Of a DNA stretch of 64,000 nt, positions 45,431 to 57,424 are shown one piece after another. The position numbers and the translations under genes were made by a program. The stretch comes from Cyanoderma ruficeps (Eukaryota > Chordata > Aves > Passeriformes > Timaliidae), in NCBI GenBank assembly GCA_008694505.1, contig VZDJ01007754.1, positions 48,108,309 through 48,172,308 of the forward strand, in the 5' to 3' direction. The first letter of the stretch is position 1; every line of letters starts with the position of its first letter. The notes below the pieces were generated by a model, which was not told the DNA's origin, searched no databases, and saw only the letters and a program-made list of their open reading frames with translations.

Positions 45431-47160
45431 GAAGGAGAAAAGAAAACTTACCCTCCTGGGAAACAAAACACGAAATCTGAGGTACTAAACATCACTATTC
45501 CCAGGACCTCCACCAGCATCTGGCGTTTTTTAAAATTGTCATGAATTGTCCCAGTTGTGAGTGGCCCAAGCAGGCAGCAAACATGGTAAGAGTTCATTGC
45601 ATGAGCAGCTTCAGGAGCTGCCCTGTGAGGACCCAAAATAAAGATGATGACGTTTAACCCCTGAAGAAGCTGTGTCTCATGTGGCACCCTTTTCCAGTGA
45701 AGAGCAATTGTGGATGTATTGCATTAATATTCCTGTTCTGACAGGAGTGCCACTGGTCTGTCAGCTTATGGATGCAAGGCACAATGCTAACATAAATTAT
45801 TAACAGAGTATTGCTGATCAAAGGGCTCCCAGTCACATGGGAAGAGACACAGACCGCTGAGAGGAAATCTGTTCAGGTCCCTTTGACTCTGAGAGCAGTC
45901 ACGTCAGTCTCACTCTTCACCATCAAAATAAATGTGTCAAATCCAAGCAGAAAATCTCCTGGTGAAAATTCAGGCTGTGTGCCCCAAGAAGCAGGTTAGT
46001 AGAAGAAGCAGATTTGCAGAGAAGGCTCTTTGCACAAAATGCTACAGGAGATCATACAAAATTCTTATTTTCTGACCTGTTTGGAGGAGTTCACGGTTTC
46101 AAGAGAGGCACCCTGGAGGACACACTGAGCTGTGTCTGGGAGGTGGCACTCTGGAAACACAGTACCCAGCCTGGTGCCTCTTCTAGGGGAATGATGCTGA
46201 TAATAGTGACAGTGCTCTCCATGCAGTGACTCTGCTCTCAGCACAACTTGCACATTTTTGGCATGCAGTCACAGTATAAGGTGCATTATCTGCCCTCAGA
46301 CACGTTTCTGAGTGAGCACAGAACTCCTCTCTCCCCAGAAAAAGCCTTTGACCTGCAGAGATGCAGCTTTTCTCTCTCTCCCTCTAAATCTTGTTCCCTG
46401 CCTCCCAGCTTTGCATGTCATACACTGCAGAAAATTTTCAGAGCCAGCCAAAGCAATCCAGATATGAACTTTGGGCTGAAATGCTCTGTGCCTCTCCTAC
46501 TTCTCAGTGTGGACCTGCTGAACTTAATTGTTCTTCAGTTTACAAACACAGACACACAGACACTTCCAACTCTTGGGTCTAACCATCTTAAATGGACAAA
46601 CCCCGAGTTCTGGAAATGCAGCAGCAACCTGAGCTTTTCAAAAGGTTCTTACAATACAAGTAACTCTAGTCGTTGTTTTATTCATACTCTGCCATTTATG
46701 CTGTCTGGTGGCACCACATTTTAGTTTTGAGGTACCCCTTTCCCTGTCAGCCTTTCTAACCCATGGCAATCCCTCAATTTAAAGATGCCCCAAAGTTCTG
46801 CTTTTACTTAAGTGCACAGCCAAGTAGTAGCACTTCTAAGTAGAGAAAATATTCTAAGCAATCTATTTTCAAGAGCCATTATATGCTGAAAATTGACTAT
46901 TAAAACACCACCTTCTTATTCATCAAGTCTGCACTCAGTGTGTGTTCAATCTTGTCTGCTGGCATATGACTGCAATTTTACTGCCTTTTACTCCCACTTA
47001 CCTGAAAGATTCAGCAGAGAAAAGAGAAGAGGATCTGAGCTGGGTGTTGGAAGAGAAAAGCTCTCAGGCTTCCAAGGAGTTTCACCTGTTTAAGGGGACT
47101 GAAGATGGCTCTTCTGTGCCAGACTGAGCAATCCATAATTGAAGAAGTTTGTGTTAAAGT
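45431..47160. other. Unique non-coding sequence
   Basis: No repeat recognised. The longest open frame (plus, 46248-46724, 158 codons) has no recognisable domain and is not supported as a gene. Confidence 0.4.
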
Positions 47161-47545
47161 CCTGGAATTATTCGAGTCAGAAGGACCTTAAAGATCATCT
47201 TATTCCAACCCCCTGCCGTGGGCAGGGAATCTTCCAGTAGATCAAGTTACTTAGAGCCCCACAGAGCTTTCAGCTCCAGGGATGAGGAGTCCACAACCTC
47301 TTGGGCAACCTGTGCCCAGACCTTACCACCCTCACAGGGAGGAATTTTTTTCCCAATATCCCATCCATCCCTGCCTTCTGTCAGTTTGATTCCATTCCCT
47401 CTTATCATGTCACTGCATGTGAAAAATCCCTCTCCAGCTGTCTTGGAGCCCCTTTAGGCCCTGCAAGGGGCTCTAAATTCTTTCCTTTAGGCTGAACAGC
47501 CCCAACTTTCTCAGCCTTTCCACACAGGCAAGGTGCCCTCTGGTG
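47161..47545 (-). mobile_element. CR1 LINE fragment
   Basis: Reverse complement of a CR1 3' region: AGAAGGACCTTAAAGATCAT at the 3' side, then the AACCTGTGCCCAGACC and CACCCTCACAGGGAGGAA blocks, and the GGCTGAACAGCCCCAACTTTC block at about 47490. The very 3' tip is degraded. Confidence 0.93.
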
Positions 47546-47698
47546 CTGTATTTGTATAAGGAGAGAGCTGATTGTGTGCTCAGTCTGTCACTGACAGCAA
47601 CACGCAACTGCACAGCCTTGCTTTGCTCTCAGTCCCACCACTGAAGGTGCCTGCAAAGTGAAGTGGTTTGATCAGAAGCACAGAATTGCTCCAGAAGA
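47546..47698. other. Short unique spacer between two CR1 copies
   Basis: Non-repetitive sequence separating two minus-oriented CR1 insertions. Confidence 0.4.
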
Positions 47699-48040
47699 GA
47701 CAGAATCACAGAATCACAGAATCCTTTAGCTAGAAATGACCTCCAAGACTCTCAAGTCCAAGCTGTGCCCAATGCTTATCTTGTCACCAGCCCAGAGCAC
47801 TGAGTGCCACCTCCAGGCCTTCCTTGGATGGTGAAGGGGGACTCCAAACCTCCTTGGGCAGCCCCTGCCAAGGCCTGACCACCCTTTCCATGGGGAAATT
47901 CCTCCTGATGTGCAACCTGAACCTCCCCTGGCACAGCTTGAGGCTGTTCCCTCTCCTCCTGTCACTTGTCACCTGGGAGCAGAGCCCAACCTTCACCTGG
48001 CCCCAAACTCCTTTCAGGAGGTGCCACAGAGTGCAGGGGA
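47699..48040 (-). mobile_element. CR1 LINE fragment (different subfamily)
   Basis: Begins with repeated CAGAATCACAGAATCACAGA, the CR1 3' tail in reverse. It continues through AGCACTGAGTGCCACCTCCAGG, CCTTTCCATGGGGAAATTCC and CTGAACCTCCCCTGGCACAG. Its body matches the copy at 55843-56155 better than its neighbour at 47161-47545, so at least two CR1 subfamilies are present. Confidence 0.94.
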
Positions 48041-48083
48041 AGATGTCTCCTCAGGCTGCTCTATTTTCCAGTCAAAATTTGAT

Positions 48084-48100
48084 TCAAATCAAATCAAATC
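48084..48100 (+). repeat. (TCAAA)n short run
   Basis: Three to four TCAAA units. Confidence 0.75.
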
Positions 48101-50462
48101 CAAAAAGATCAAAATGAAAATATGGCTGTGCCTTGAACAGCATTCCACATTCCATCAGAGAAGAACTGCTCTGTTTGGTAGAATATATTTGAATTTTTGA
48201 GTGTGACTGCAAAAACTAAAGTACAGTGAAGTGAAACCTCTGCCTCTTGCTGGTGTTACACTCTATGAATTTTTAAAGAGAAGGAACGATTTCGCACAAA
48301 CCTTCTATGAAAGAAAAAAGTCCATGTTGAAGCTGAAATCAAGGATGTTGATTTCAAATGGAAAAGCTTTTGTTTCAGAAAGATGTGTGCCTTTTAATCC
48401 TAGAAAACAGGAGAGGGTCTGGAACACAACCTTTATTACAGAGAATATGCTGTGATTATAGGCTTTGGTAGCAATAGATTTAACAAGCATAGCCTCAGAT
48501 GCTGGATGATGGATGACTGGTCATCTCAGACATATCAGCTAATTTGCCCAGGAAAAAATCTAAAGCGACAGTTTCCACAGCTGAACTCTCATTAGTATGC
48601 CTTCTTACCTTTTAATTAAGAAGCTAATGGCTGTGGGTAGTTAATCAACAAAATACCTTTAAAGATCTGGGCCTAAGGGTCTTTGTTACAACCTAACCTT
48701 TGTTCCCATGCAAGAGGAATGAGTCAATGGTTCCAACAAAATCTTATCGCTGTCGTTGTCACAAAGACATCAAATATAATTTGAAAAATTGAGTCTTTTC
48801 TCAGGAGAGTTACAAGACATGACTTACTGTACAGTGTGAGTCATCTTCCATCCTAAAAAAATACAGCCCAAAACTAATCACCCAAATATATGTGTCAATT
48901 CTTCAGTCTGGCCAAAGAGTTTTGATGGATTTAATTCAGAGCTGTGTCCTTAACTTGGGTGTAAAGAAAGCCATTCTCATTTTAAGCCAAACTCCCTAAA
49001 CTTTTGAAAGCCTGAAGAATGTTCTGGGGTTTGACTCCTTGACTGGCTCAGCTCTGCAGAAACCAGAGGATGTGAAGATGTGGAGCATTCACACTTTACC
49101 TGGCGCTTACCTGTGGCAGTTCCCCTCCTAATTAGAAGGTAAAAAGACATCGTAATTACCAGTTAACAATTTTCAATCTCTGTACAGGCAAAGGAATTAA
49201 CGTGATTTAGAAGATCCACAATTATAACTTGTGATGTGGAGAGATAAGGAACTTTAAAGTATGTTCATTCCCTTACTTTATTTCAGTGAGTTTGAGGAGG
49301 TTAAAAGCAAATTCTTAGGGAGTCTCTTCCCTAAATCCTTGTTCAGATAATGGATTTAGAAGGCTCCCAGCTTCAAAAGGGCATCCCTGCCAGTATCAAC
49401 CTCTGGGAGGACCTCAGGGGTCCCATCCTTTTCTCCTACCCCAGCTGCAGAGAGCTGGTTTGGCCAAAAATGAGACACCATCCACCAAGCACCACCCAGC
49501 AGTGCTGCTGGGACAGGGGAGCTGCTGGATTATTATTTTTCTTGGTCTCTGTAACAGCAAAAAGCTGAGGTTCAGAAGACCTTCTTTCCTATTTGTCTTT
49601 CATCTTTTAGACTGAGCAGAGCCCCCAAAACAACCTCTGATCTCTGTGTCATAGCAGTCCCAAATTTTGCCAGACATTTTACAGGGAAAAAAAAATAATC
49701 AAATTGAGACATCCAAACCCTTTCTTTCCAATTACTCCAGAAACCTTTGAATTGCCATGTTGACAGTAATTACACATAACATATTTCAGTAAAAGGAAGT
49801 TAAAGTCACCAGGTCAAGTGACGCATAGTTAGTGGCTGCCAAAAGAGGAAACAAGTGTGAACTCATTTCATCTCAGCTCTTCCCTCATGCAAATGCACCT
49901 TGGGATTTGTCACTTTCTCAGAGGGCACAAAAATGCCTCTGCTGGGCAGGCTGGGCAGGGATAGGGCATGGGATCACAAGAGAGCAGTTTGCTGGAGGGG
50001 GAAAACCCTTATCAATGTAAGGACTCACACATAAGAAGGTCAGTGAACAGCAGGAGTTGTCACTATGTCACTAAATCCCTTATTAAAAATATATTTATGG
50101 AATGATAAGTGAAGTTTTGCAGTTCTCAACCTCAGCTGCTGGGGCCTTTTTTCTCTTGCATGCCTGGTTTTTGAACAGAGCCAGTTAGAATTAATGTTAC
50201 AGCGGCTGGAGGTAGGAAGCATGAAATGGGCTTGATACTCCAAGAGGTCCTATCTAGGTTCATTTTCCACATTCAGTTTATTCACAGAGTGAAATCTCTG
50301 CCACACAGCAAGGTAAAGATATTTACTCACCATTCAGAAATTGAGCCAGTCAAAGGAAAGATGAGCTCAGCACTTTTTAATTTTGGGGCTGTGAAGTGCA
50401 ACAAAAGACTGAGACACATTGGGCTGCCTTGTAGAAATATCCATTTAGCAATGGGCATAGTC

Positions 50463-50496
50463 AGAGACCCAAAACCAAGAGAGACCCAAAACCAGG
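50463..50496 (+). repeat. 17-bp tandem duplication
   Basis: AGAGACCCAAAACCAAG followed by AGAGACCCAAAACCAGG. Confidence 0.85.
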
Positions 50497-52031
50497 CACT
50501 TCAGCCCAGCCTGTTCTGTCCCACTGAGTTAAATCTCTGCTTTTAGCCATGGTTGGTTTACTGAGAGGAGTGTGAGGCATGGAAAGGAAAGGAGACATAA
50601 AGTATGCTACTAAAAAAATGATCCTGTTCAGCATCTAAGGACCTAAGATGATGAATAGTTGCAGCTAATTTGGCAGAATCTTTTTTAACGATGATCTTTG
50701 TAATTTTTTATGTTAAAAAATGATAAAATGGAGGTGGAAATAAAAGCAACTCCCTGCTGATTGATGGAAAAGGATGACTCCTCACTTTTTAACAGAAATA
50801 AATGCTTAGTTCCCTTTCCTCCATCTTTCTTCCACAATGTCTGTGTTACCAATAATAACACCTCATTTAGCTATTTCCTATGGGCTTATGGTGACATTTC
50901 AGTTTAATGGCTGATGACTTTTCTGAGGCCCTTGCCCACCTTCTATCCTTGCTGGAAAGTGCTCTCTCTGAGCCAGTCTCTTTATTTGAGGTATTATTAA
51001 GTGAAGGTTCTTGCAAAGGTCAGCACAACTCTAAAATAGATTCAGGTTCACAAAAGAGAAGTGGTTCTCTGTCCTGGTTCACTGTGGTGTCATTTTATTC
51101 AGAGTTTTCCATGGTGGTATTTCCAAAGCACCATCAGAAGGTGAGCTTGGAAGGTCTGGGCTCTCAAGGATCTTTCTGCAGACCATGAAAGGAAAGTTTC
51201 CCCTGAGGTAATTTCAGGACATAACTGATTTGTGCCCTGCCAGAGCATCTCCCACTCATTCCCCCTCCCTCTCCTTTAACTTTCTACTCATCTGAGGGAA
51301 AGAAAAGATCCCAAACCTATTTTTGGTCATTGTGGATACACCTCCAAGGGCTGACACAGAAACCTTTCTCCTAAAAGATGGAAGTCTTCTCTGGATGGCA
51401 CTGGAGGAGGGTGAGAACAAGGCCAAGCTGTGGGATCCCCCAGCTCCAAGCTCCCAGGCTGCATGTCTGGCACTGTGCTGCTTCTACAGCTTTTTTCTAC
51501 TGATGTTACCTCTTTAAAATGCAAGTGACATCACATGGAGCTTGTTTAACACTTGCTGCTGCACAAAAATGAAAAATAGCTGCCCCACGTTACCTGGGAC
51601 TAGGAAAAAAGCACAGTGAGGTTTATTTACTGCTTTCTTGGGTACTTGGTTTGTCCCTGTGCATCTCAAGTGCCCTGAAGCACAAAGAGCCCCAACATTT
51701 ACACCAGGATCTGGCCAGGAAAAAAAAAGCCCAGTCAGTGCTCCCTCAAATTACCAGAAATAAAATAATTTTGACTCAATTAGAAGCAGTTCAGGCCCTA
51801 CAGTGTCCTTGGCAGTGTGATGGAGCACTGGCTATGAGCCTAATGGACACACTAGCTCTGATCTCAGCTATTAAAAACAGGAGTAGTCTTGCATTTACAA
51901 TTTTTTCATGCATTTTATTTGTATGAATAATAAGTAGGTTCATTTATATAAATTACTCGAAGGAGTTTGTGAAGGTCAGAGGAATCTAATCCCAGGTTCT
52001 CTTAAATATTTAGTTCATCGTCTCTTTGTAT

Positions 52032-52058
52032 TTAAAGTTTCAGAAACTGAAACTTTAA
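52032..52058. promoter_or_regulatory. Palindromic ISRE/IRF-like site
   Basis: Twelve-base arms (TTAAAGTTTCAG and CTGAAACTTTAA) separated by AAA are exact reverse complements. The plus strand contains GAAACTGAAACT (52043-52054), which fits the interferon-stimulated response element GAAANNGAAAC. Motif evidence only. Confidence 0.4.
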
Positions 52059-52250
52059 TGATGTTATGCAACCGCAAACAGAGAAGTTCACCTGATATTG
52101 AGGAAGGCAAGGGTGTTGAATAACATAGCTCTTACCCAGAAAAGACCAAAAACCTGCTGGCTTATTTCACAGAGTACATTGACGTTCTGCTGAGCATGGA
52201 TCTACCTTGTTTCATGTTTCAGAGCAATTCAATGGCATTCAAAACAATTC

Positions 52251-52310
52251 ATAGAATCAAAGAATAATTTCGGTCAAAAAGGGATTTCTGGAGGTCACCG
52301 GGTTCCCCAG
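52251..52310 (-). mobile_element. CR1 LINE, 3'-terminal relic
   Basis: ATAGAATCAAAGAATAATTT followed by CGGTCAAAAAGGGATTTCTG and GAGGTCACCGGGTTC: a diverged reverse-complement CR1 3' end of about 60 bp. Confidence 0.75.
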
Positions 52311-53607
52311 CTTAGTGGAACAGCAATGAAATACTGAATGCAAGTAAGGAAACATAGTTCAAACACTTGATACAAATTTCTGGACACCATGTGCAAGGGC
52401 CTCTGACCTAAACCTAGATTTTTTGGTTTTGCTTGTGTGTGCACGTTAATTTTGTCAATAACACATTGTTATGGTGCCGGCTGGCATTAGGTATGTGAGT
52501 GTATTTTTGTACAAATTTCAGATGAGTAAAGAGGGCTTTTGTGTGAACTCAGTGGAGTTCCAACCTCTAGCAGAAGATTTCAGCAGCCCTAACACAGACT
52601 CATAGGGTTCCTGCTGCCATCTGCTGAGGAGTTGTTCCTTGGTTGGAGAACTTTGGAGTTGCGTTGACGTATAATTTTTGATACAAATTGATACAAATTT
52701 TTGGGAGGTAGAAAACCTTCAAATCCAGGCCCTGAGGGCAAGAGCTGCCCCATGCTGGACCTGTCTTATCCTGGTGCAGGAGGAAAGCTCTGCTGGTCCT
52801 GTTGTAGCCAGTATGCGTGATACAGGATCTTTAATGACATCTGAAGCTTTACTTCCTAATGGAATTTGCTGTTGTTTGTTCTGGAGAGCTCAGTTTGAGG
52901 AGCACTGATCAGGGCAAAGACTGAGAAGTAAGTGAATGCCCACTGTATACACATCCTCACTAATACCTCATTAAGCAGGATGATTAATTACACTCTCAGT
53001 GCTGCATCTATAAACAGTTTCCTTCTTATCTGCTTAGACCACATTTAAATCCAGGATGAAAAAGCAGCGACAAGTACTGTCACTAACCTGTGCAATATGT
53101 GGTGTTCAGTGGGGAAAGGCTCATGATTAGTGTAAAACCGGGGGATTTGGCTCCCAGCAGAGCTGTTGGCAGAACAGGCCAGTATCTGGTCTCAGTCTTC
53201 TTCAAAGTAGTGTCTTTCAGGAAAACAGTTTCAAAAGAATGAGCTTTGGTTTACAAAAGCAGAGCTGCCGTGAATGGCAGCCTCTTGCTGCTGCCGAAAT
53301 GTGTCCTTCCCTCTCTGTCCACGTTCCCCTTCCTCCCTCACTGCTGCAGTGTTCTGGACCATGACCAAGACTACTGCCAGAATATGTTTCTTGTTGCTTT
53401 CTATTAATGTCAAGCAAAGAAATGTGCAAGTACATAAGCACCCCAAGAGAAGTCCATTTCCATATTAGATGTTTATTCCCCGTTCCATTACACACATTTT
53501 TAATTTAAAGGAGGATGTGACTGATGTCTGGAGAACAAAGGAACCACTGTGTCCTTTTGAGGTTTTGTGTTATAAATTATCCTTGCCATAAAGTAAATTA
53601 AAATTGT
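52311..53607. other. Unique non-coding sequence
   Basis: Contains a candidate CTCF motif (52611-52626), a 10-bp tandem duplication (GATACAAATT twice, 52680-52699) and a conserved-looking block at about 52430-52520. No gene signal. Confidence 0.4.
52611..52626 (-). promoter_or_regulatory. Candidate CTCF site
   Basis: The minus strand reads CAGCAGATGGCAGCAG, a good fit to the CTCF core. Its orientation diverges from that of the candidate at 54491-54505. Confidence 0.4.
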
Positions 53608-53942
53608 TCCAGGACCTGAAGGGAGCTTACAAGAAAGATGGAGAGAGATTATTTACTAGGCCCTGGAGTGACAGGACAACGGGAAATGGCTTCAAACTGA
53701 CAGAGAGCAGGTTTAGATTGGATATTAGGAAAAAAATCTTTACTGTGAGGGTGGTGAGGCCCTTGTACAGGATTGCCCGGAGAAGCTGTGGCTGCCCCTG
53801 GATCCCTGGAAGTGTCAGGTTGGACACTGGGGTTTGGAGCAGCCTGGGACAGTGGAAGGTGTCCCTGCCCATGGCAGGGGGTGGCACTGGATGGGCCTTA
53901 ATGTCCCTTCCAACCCAAACCATTCCATGATTCTGTGGTTCC
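53608..53942 (+). mobile_element. CR1 LINE 3' fragment (about 335 bp)
   Basis: Reads CAGGACCTGAAGGGAGCTTA, then GGTTTAGATTGGATATTAGG, TTTACTGTGAGGGTGGTGAG and GATCCCTGGAAGTGTCAGG, to the 3' end CAAACCATTCCATGATTCTG. The best-preserved CR1 3' end in the window by eye, probably relatively young. Confidence 0.96.
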
Positions 53943-55459
53943 ATTGGGAATCACCATGCCCTGCACATTGAAATACCACTTCTAACCCAGAGGCTGGAAT
54001 CATTAATTGGCTAATGAAATTGAAAGCATGATAGATTTATTACTTAAATTGCTGATTATGCCAATTGACCTTTTACTTAGATCTGAAGGCCTTCATAAAA
54101 TCTTCTTGCTCCCTGACATGGAATAAAAAAATAATTTAAAAAAAGCAACAACCCTGTGCTCTCAAATCTGTTCATTTGACAGCTGTGGCTGAGAAGCAGA
54201 AAACAGCAAATGGAGCAAACTGAGTTCAGTGAACTCTTACCAATGGAGTCTCCAGCACAGCATCAACTCAGGCAGTGTGGGCTGAACACTCAGCTCCCTG
54301 CGCCTGCAAAAGCAGCCACAGGCTGGCACTTCCATGGAAATTGTTGCAATTCCAGGTTGTTTAGCTGATATTTCTTATCACCTTGGTTGCTGACGACCCA
54401 GGAGTGTGCCTGGAGGGCAAACACACGGAACATGAGAGGTGCTGTGCCCTGTCACTCACTTGCCCACCGTGAACTTTCATCATTAAGCAGCTACAAGAGG
54501 GCACCAAGGACACAGGTGCTGCTTGGCAGATCTTCCTCCGTGGAAAAATCAACAAACACAAGCCAAGGAGTGATTTAAGAGTTGTAATGTGGGTAAGCAC
54601 AGCTTGTGGCTCTTCTTACAGCCCCCATTTCAAAGCACCATCAGTGCCTCCATAGTCCTCTGACATTAATTGTATCCACCTCTGCCCTACCAAAAGGAAT
54701 TAGCAGTTGGAATTGAGTAAACCAAGGCTTTGTAACTTATTAGCTGTAACTGCTGAGCGTAGCAATACAGCGAAAGAAAGAAAAGCTCCCTGTTTTGGTG
54801 CATGGTCTTCCCAACATGCATTAGAAAGTCTTCATTAATTATTTCTGATTGAGTTCATTGAAATAATTGAATCGCATCTGCAATGCAGGGCAGAATTTGT
54901 CAGCAGCCTGGCCGGTGAGGGAAAAGGATATAGATTTCCTTCCTTATTGCTTCTGCAGTGCCATGTGGCTGCTCACAGAGCTTGACAGCCAGCTGAGGAG
55001 TCAAGGCACCTGCTCTGAGGCATTTGGGCTCCTGATTAAAGAAGTAAAGCTCTGAAAGTTGACAACAAATTGAGGGCAGAGGGGGAGAAAAGAAGCATCT
55101 GCAAAGAAGGGTGAGAAAGAAAAGTTTCTGCAGGGAAATAAAACATTATTGGAGGTAGTGCTGCAGTTCGGCAGTGGCTTTGTCGCAGCAGGAAAGGAGT
55201 TGCAGTGGAAAGGTTTCTGAACACTGAAATCATTTTCCTTGGGCATCTGCTTAGGGGCAGCACCACAGGGTGACAGGGCTGAGTGGCCTCTGCATTGATA
55301 CACACCGGTGGCTCAGTGAACACACAGCAGTGAAGGCAAAAGGCTCATCTCCCTCTTCCCTGCACGACCACTGGATCCACTCTTTTGTGGCAAAGGGACC
55401 TTTGTCCCCTGAAAAAATGAAAAAGCCCAGCCTGTCCCTCTGGGTAAAGGATGTTCCCA
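53943..55459. other. Unique non-coding sequence
   Basis: No repeat recognised. Contains a CTCF-like motif (54491-54505). Open frames of 100 codons or fewer on both strands, none recognisable. Confidence 0.4.
54491..54505 (+). promoter_or_regulatory. Candidate CTCF site
   Basis: CTACAAGAGGGCACC fits the CTCF core (CCACNAGRGGGCRC) in plus orientation. Confidence 0.35.
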
Positions 55460-55773
55460 CCTGTGTGTCGCCCTAGGTTTTCTTGTTTTTGAGTGCTTGT
55501 AATTTTGTGCTGCAGATTCTCATGCAGCTTCATGCAAACAATGTGTATTTTTAGGATGTTTACATAGTTCTCCTCTGAGAGAAGAAATGATTGATGTTCA
55601 TCAATGGTGATGTTCATCATCCAGGTTAAAGAGGTGGTGACCTGTGTAGCCAATCTCTTGACCTTTGTACAAATGTATATAAATGGAGTCAGATTTTGAA
55701 TAAAGAGGAAGTTTCCCTGGACCTCTGCTGTGCCTGCTTCGTCCTTTGTGTGTCATGAACTATGACACCTGTG
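55460..55773 (+). mobile_element. Solo LTR (copy 2) with perfect 6-bp target duplication
   Basis: The LTR proper is 55466-55767 (302 bp), beginning TGTCGCCCTAGG and ending CTATGACA. The flanks are CCTGTG at both 55460-55465 and 55768-55773. Promoter-like elements are in order: CCAAT (55650-55654), TATATAAA (55676-55683) and the poly(A) signal AATAAA (55699-55704). This gives a long U3 and a short R/U5. No viral gene is present and the site looks like a product of LTR-LTR recombination. The best-preserved regulatory copy of the three. Confidence 0.92.
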
Positions 55774-55842
55774 CCCTGTGAGTGATGCTGTGGTTGTTTC
55801 AGAAGGAGCCCCTATGTTGGGGACATCAAGGACCACAAGCAT

Positions 55843-56155
55843 CATTTAGGTTGGACAAATCCTCTAAGGTCAGAGCCCAGCCTTTGCCTGAACACCATCA
55901 TCCCAACCTGACCACAGCACTGAGTGCCACGTCCAGTCATTTCTACAACACCTCCAGCGATGGTGATTTTCCTTCCCTGGGCAGCCCATTCCAATGCTTT
56001 ACCACCCTTTCCATGAAGAAATTCTTCTTGATGTCCAGCCTGAACCTCCCCTGGCACAACCTGAGGCCATTCCCCTTGTCCTGTTGTCTGGGAGAAGAGA
56101 CCATCCCTAAATTGCTACAACCTCCTGTCAGGGAGTTGTAGAGAGTGATGCTGTG
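55843..56155 (-). mobile_element. CR1 LINE fragment
   Basis: Reverse complement of CR1: TTTAGGTTGGACAAATCCTC at the 3' side, AGCACTGAGTGCCACGTCC, CCTTTCCATGAAGAAATTCT, TGTCCAGCCTGAACCTCCCC, and GAGTTGTAGAGAGTGATG at the 5' side. It lies 70 bp beyond the solo LTR. Confidence 0.94.
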
Positions 56156-57225
56156 CCTCACTGCCTGGTGGAAGGATTGCCCTTAAATCTGGAATTAATT
56201 CTGTCCCAGAATGGATGGGGGTTACTCTTCATTGTGTCCAACCAGTGGAAGCTACAGAAGGTGCATTAACCACTTAGTTTGTGTCGTCTGTAAAAATAAC
56301 TTTTACATCTGTCCCCAAAATAATCTTTTTTACAACCTGAGGAATTCCTACAGCCCATTGCCAGGAATGAGAGCTTCCCTGTATCTCACAAAGGGTCTGG
56401 CAGCAGCACACAGGGTCCAGGCCCCAGCAGGCAGGCTCCAGGTGACCACACAGGTCCAGAGGGACAGGCAGGTGCAAGGTCCAGGCAGCCCAGGAGGGGC
56501 TGGGCAGTGGGCAGGGAATCCAAACTCCCTGCCAGGGACTGAGCAGAAGCCCTGGCTGAGGATTCTCACGGATCTTTCTCCCAGCTCAGCTGTTCTCACA
56601 GCAGCGAGAGGAGGTTACACAGCATCACCTCAAACGCTGGCAGCAAAGCCTTGGATGTGCAGGGTGGAATTCCCTGCAGAGGAGGATTACAGGGAAAGGT
56701 GGCTCCAGAGGCTGCTGGCATTCCCAGGGACCTGAGGAGCTGCACTGGATGCTCTCAAAATTGCATTTACAGCAGCTAAGTCATTTCAGCAGGACCCCCA
56801 AGACCTCAGCTCTCAGGCATCAGCTCAGAGCAGTGGAAATATGTGTGTGTACCACAGCCACCTCCTCCCTTACCTTGTCCCTTCCAGCCTTGCACCTCTC
56901 AATGTTCCATCCTCATCGGTACCTGCCTCTCATAAACACATTTAAGACACTCAGCTAACATTTAAACATTATGAAAAGAAGTAAAATATGAAAGCCTTGG
57001 AAAGAATACATTTATTTGTAACTCTGGATGGTCCTATTGCATAAGAGAGGTATTTTAGTTTTAAAAATAGACTCAACCCCACTGAGATCAGCAAAGGTTT
57101 TGCATGAGCAAAGGGAACAGAGTTTTGACTTGTCATTTAACACGAAGTTCTAAAATGTCTTCAAATTTGGTTGCACAACAGAATATAGAATGTCACAATT
57201 CTTTCCAGGATCTCTAGGGAAAGGT
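56156..57225. other. Unique sequence, partly GC-rich
   Basis: 56340-56740 is moderately GC-rich. A 174-codon plus frame (56211-56735) spans it but matches nothing I know and its opposite strand is also open, so it is not called as a gene. Confidence 0.4.
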
Positions 57226-57424
57226 AATCATGGAATCATAGAACAGTTTGAACCTTAAAGATCACATCTTTCCACCCCCTGCCATGGCAGGGACACCTTC
57301 CACTATCCCAAACTGTTCCAAGCCCAGGTGTCCAACCTGGCCTTGGACACTGCCAGGGATCCAGGGGTAGCCACAGCAAATCTGGGTACCCTGTGCCAGG
57401 GCCTGCCCATCTTCACAGGGAAGG
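57226..57424 (-). mobile_element. CR1 LINE 3' fragment
   Basis: ATCATGGAATCATAGAACAG, CCTTAAAGATCACATC, GCCATGGCAGGGACACC and TTGGACACTGCCAGGGATCC form a minus-oriented CR1 3' region. Confidence 0.94.

Larger units (their letters stand above)
48101..52250. other. Unique sequence, possible regulatory content
   Basis: No mobile element recognised for about 4 kb. A TAAT/ATTA-rich block (about 48590-48800), a second (49120-49250), a 17-bp tandem duplication (50463-50496) and an interferon-response-like palindrome (52032-52058) stand out. Open frames are short and unrecognised. Confidence 0.4.

Noticed and set aside
56211..56735. 174-codon plus frame.
   Set aside because: It lies in a moderately GC-rich patch that is also open on the other strand and resembles no known protein.
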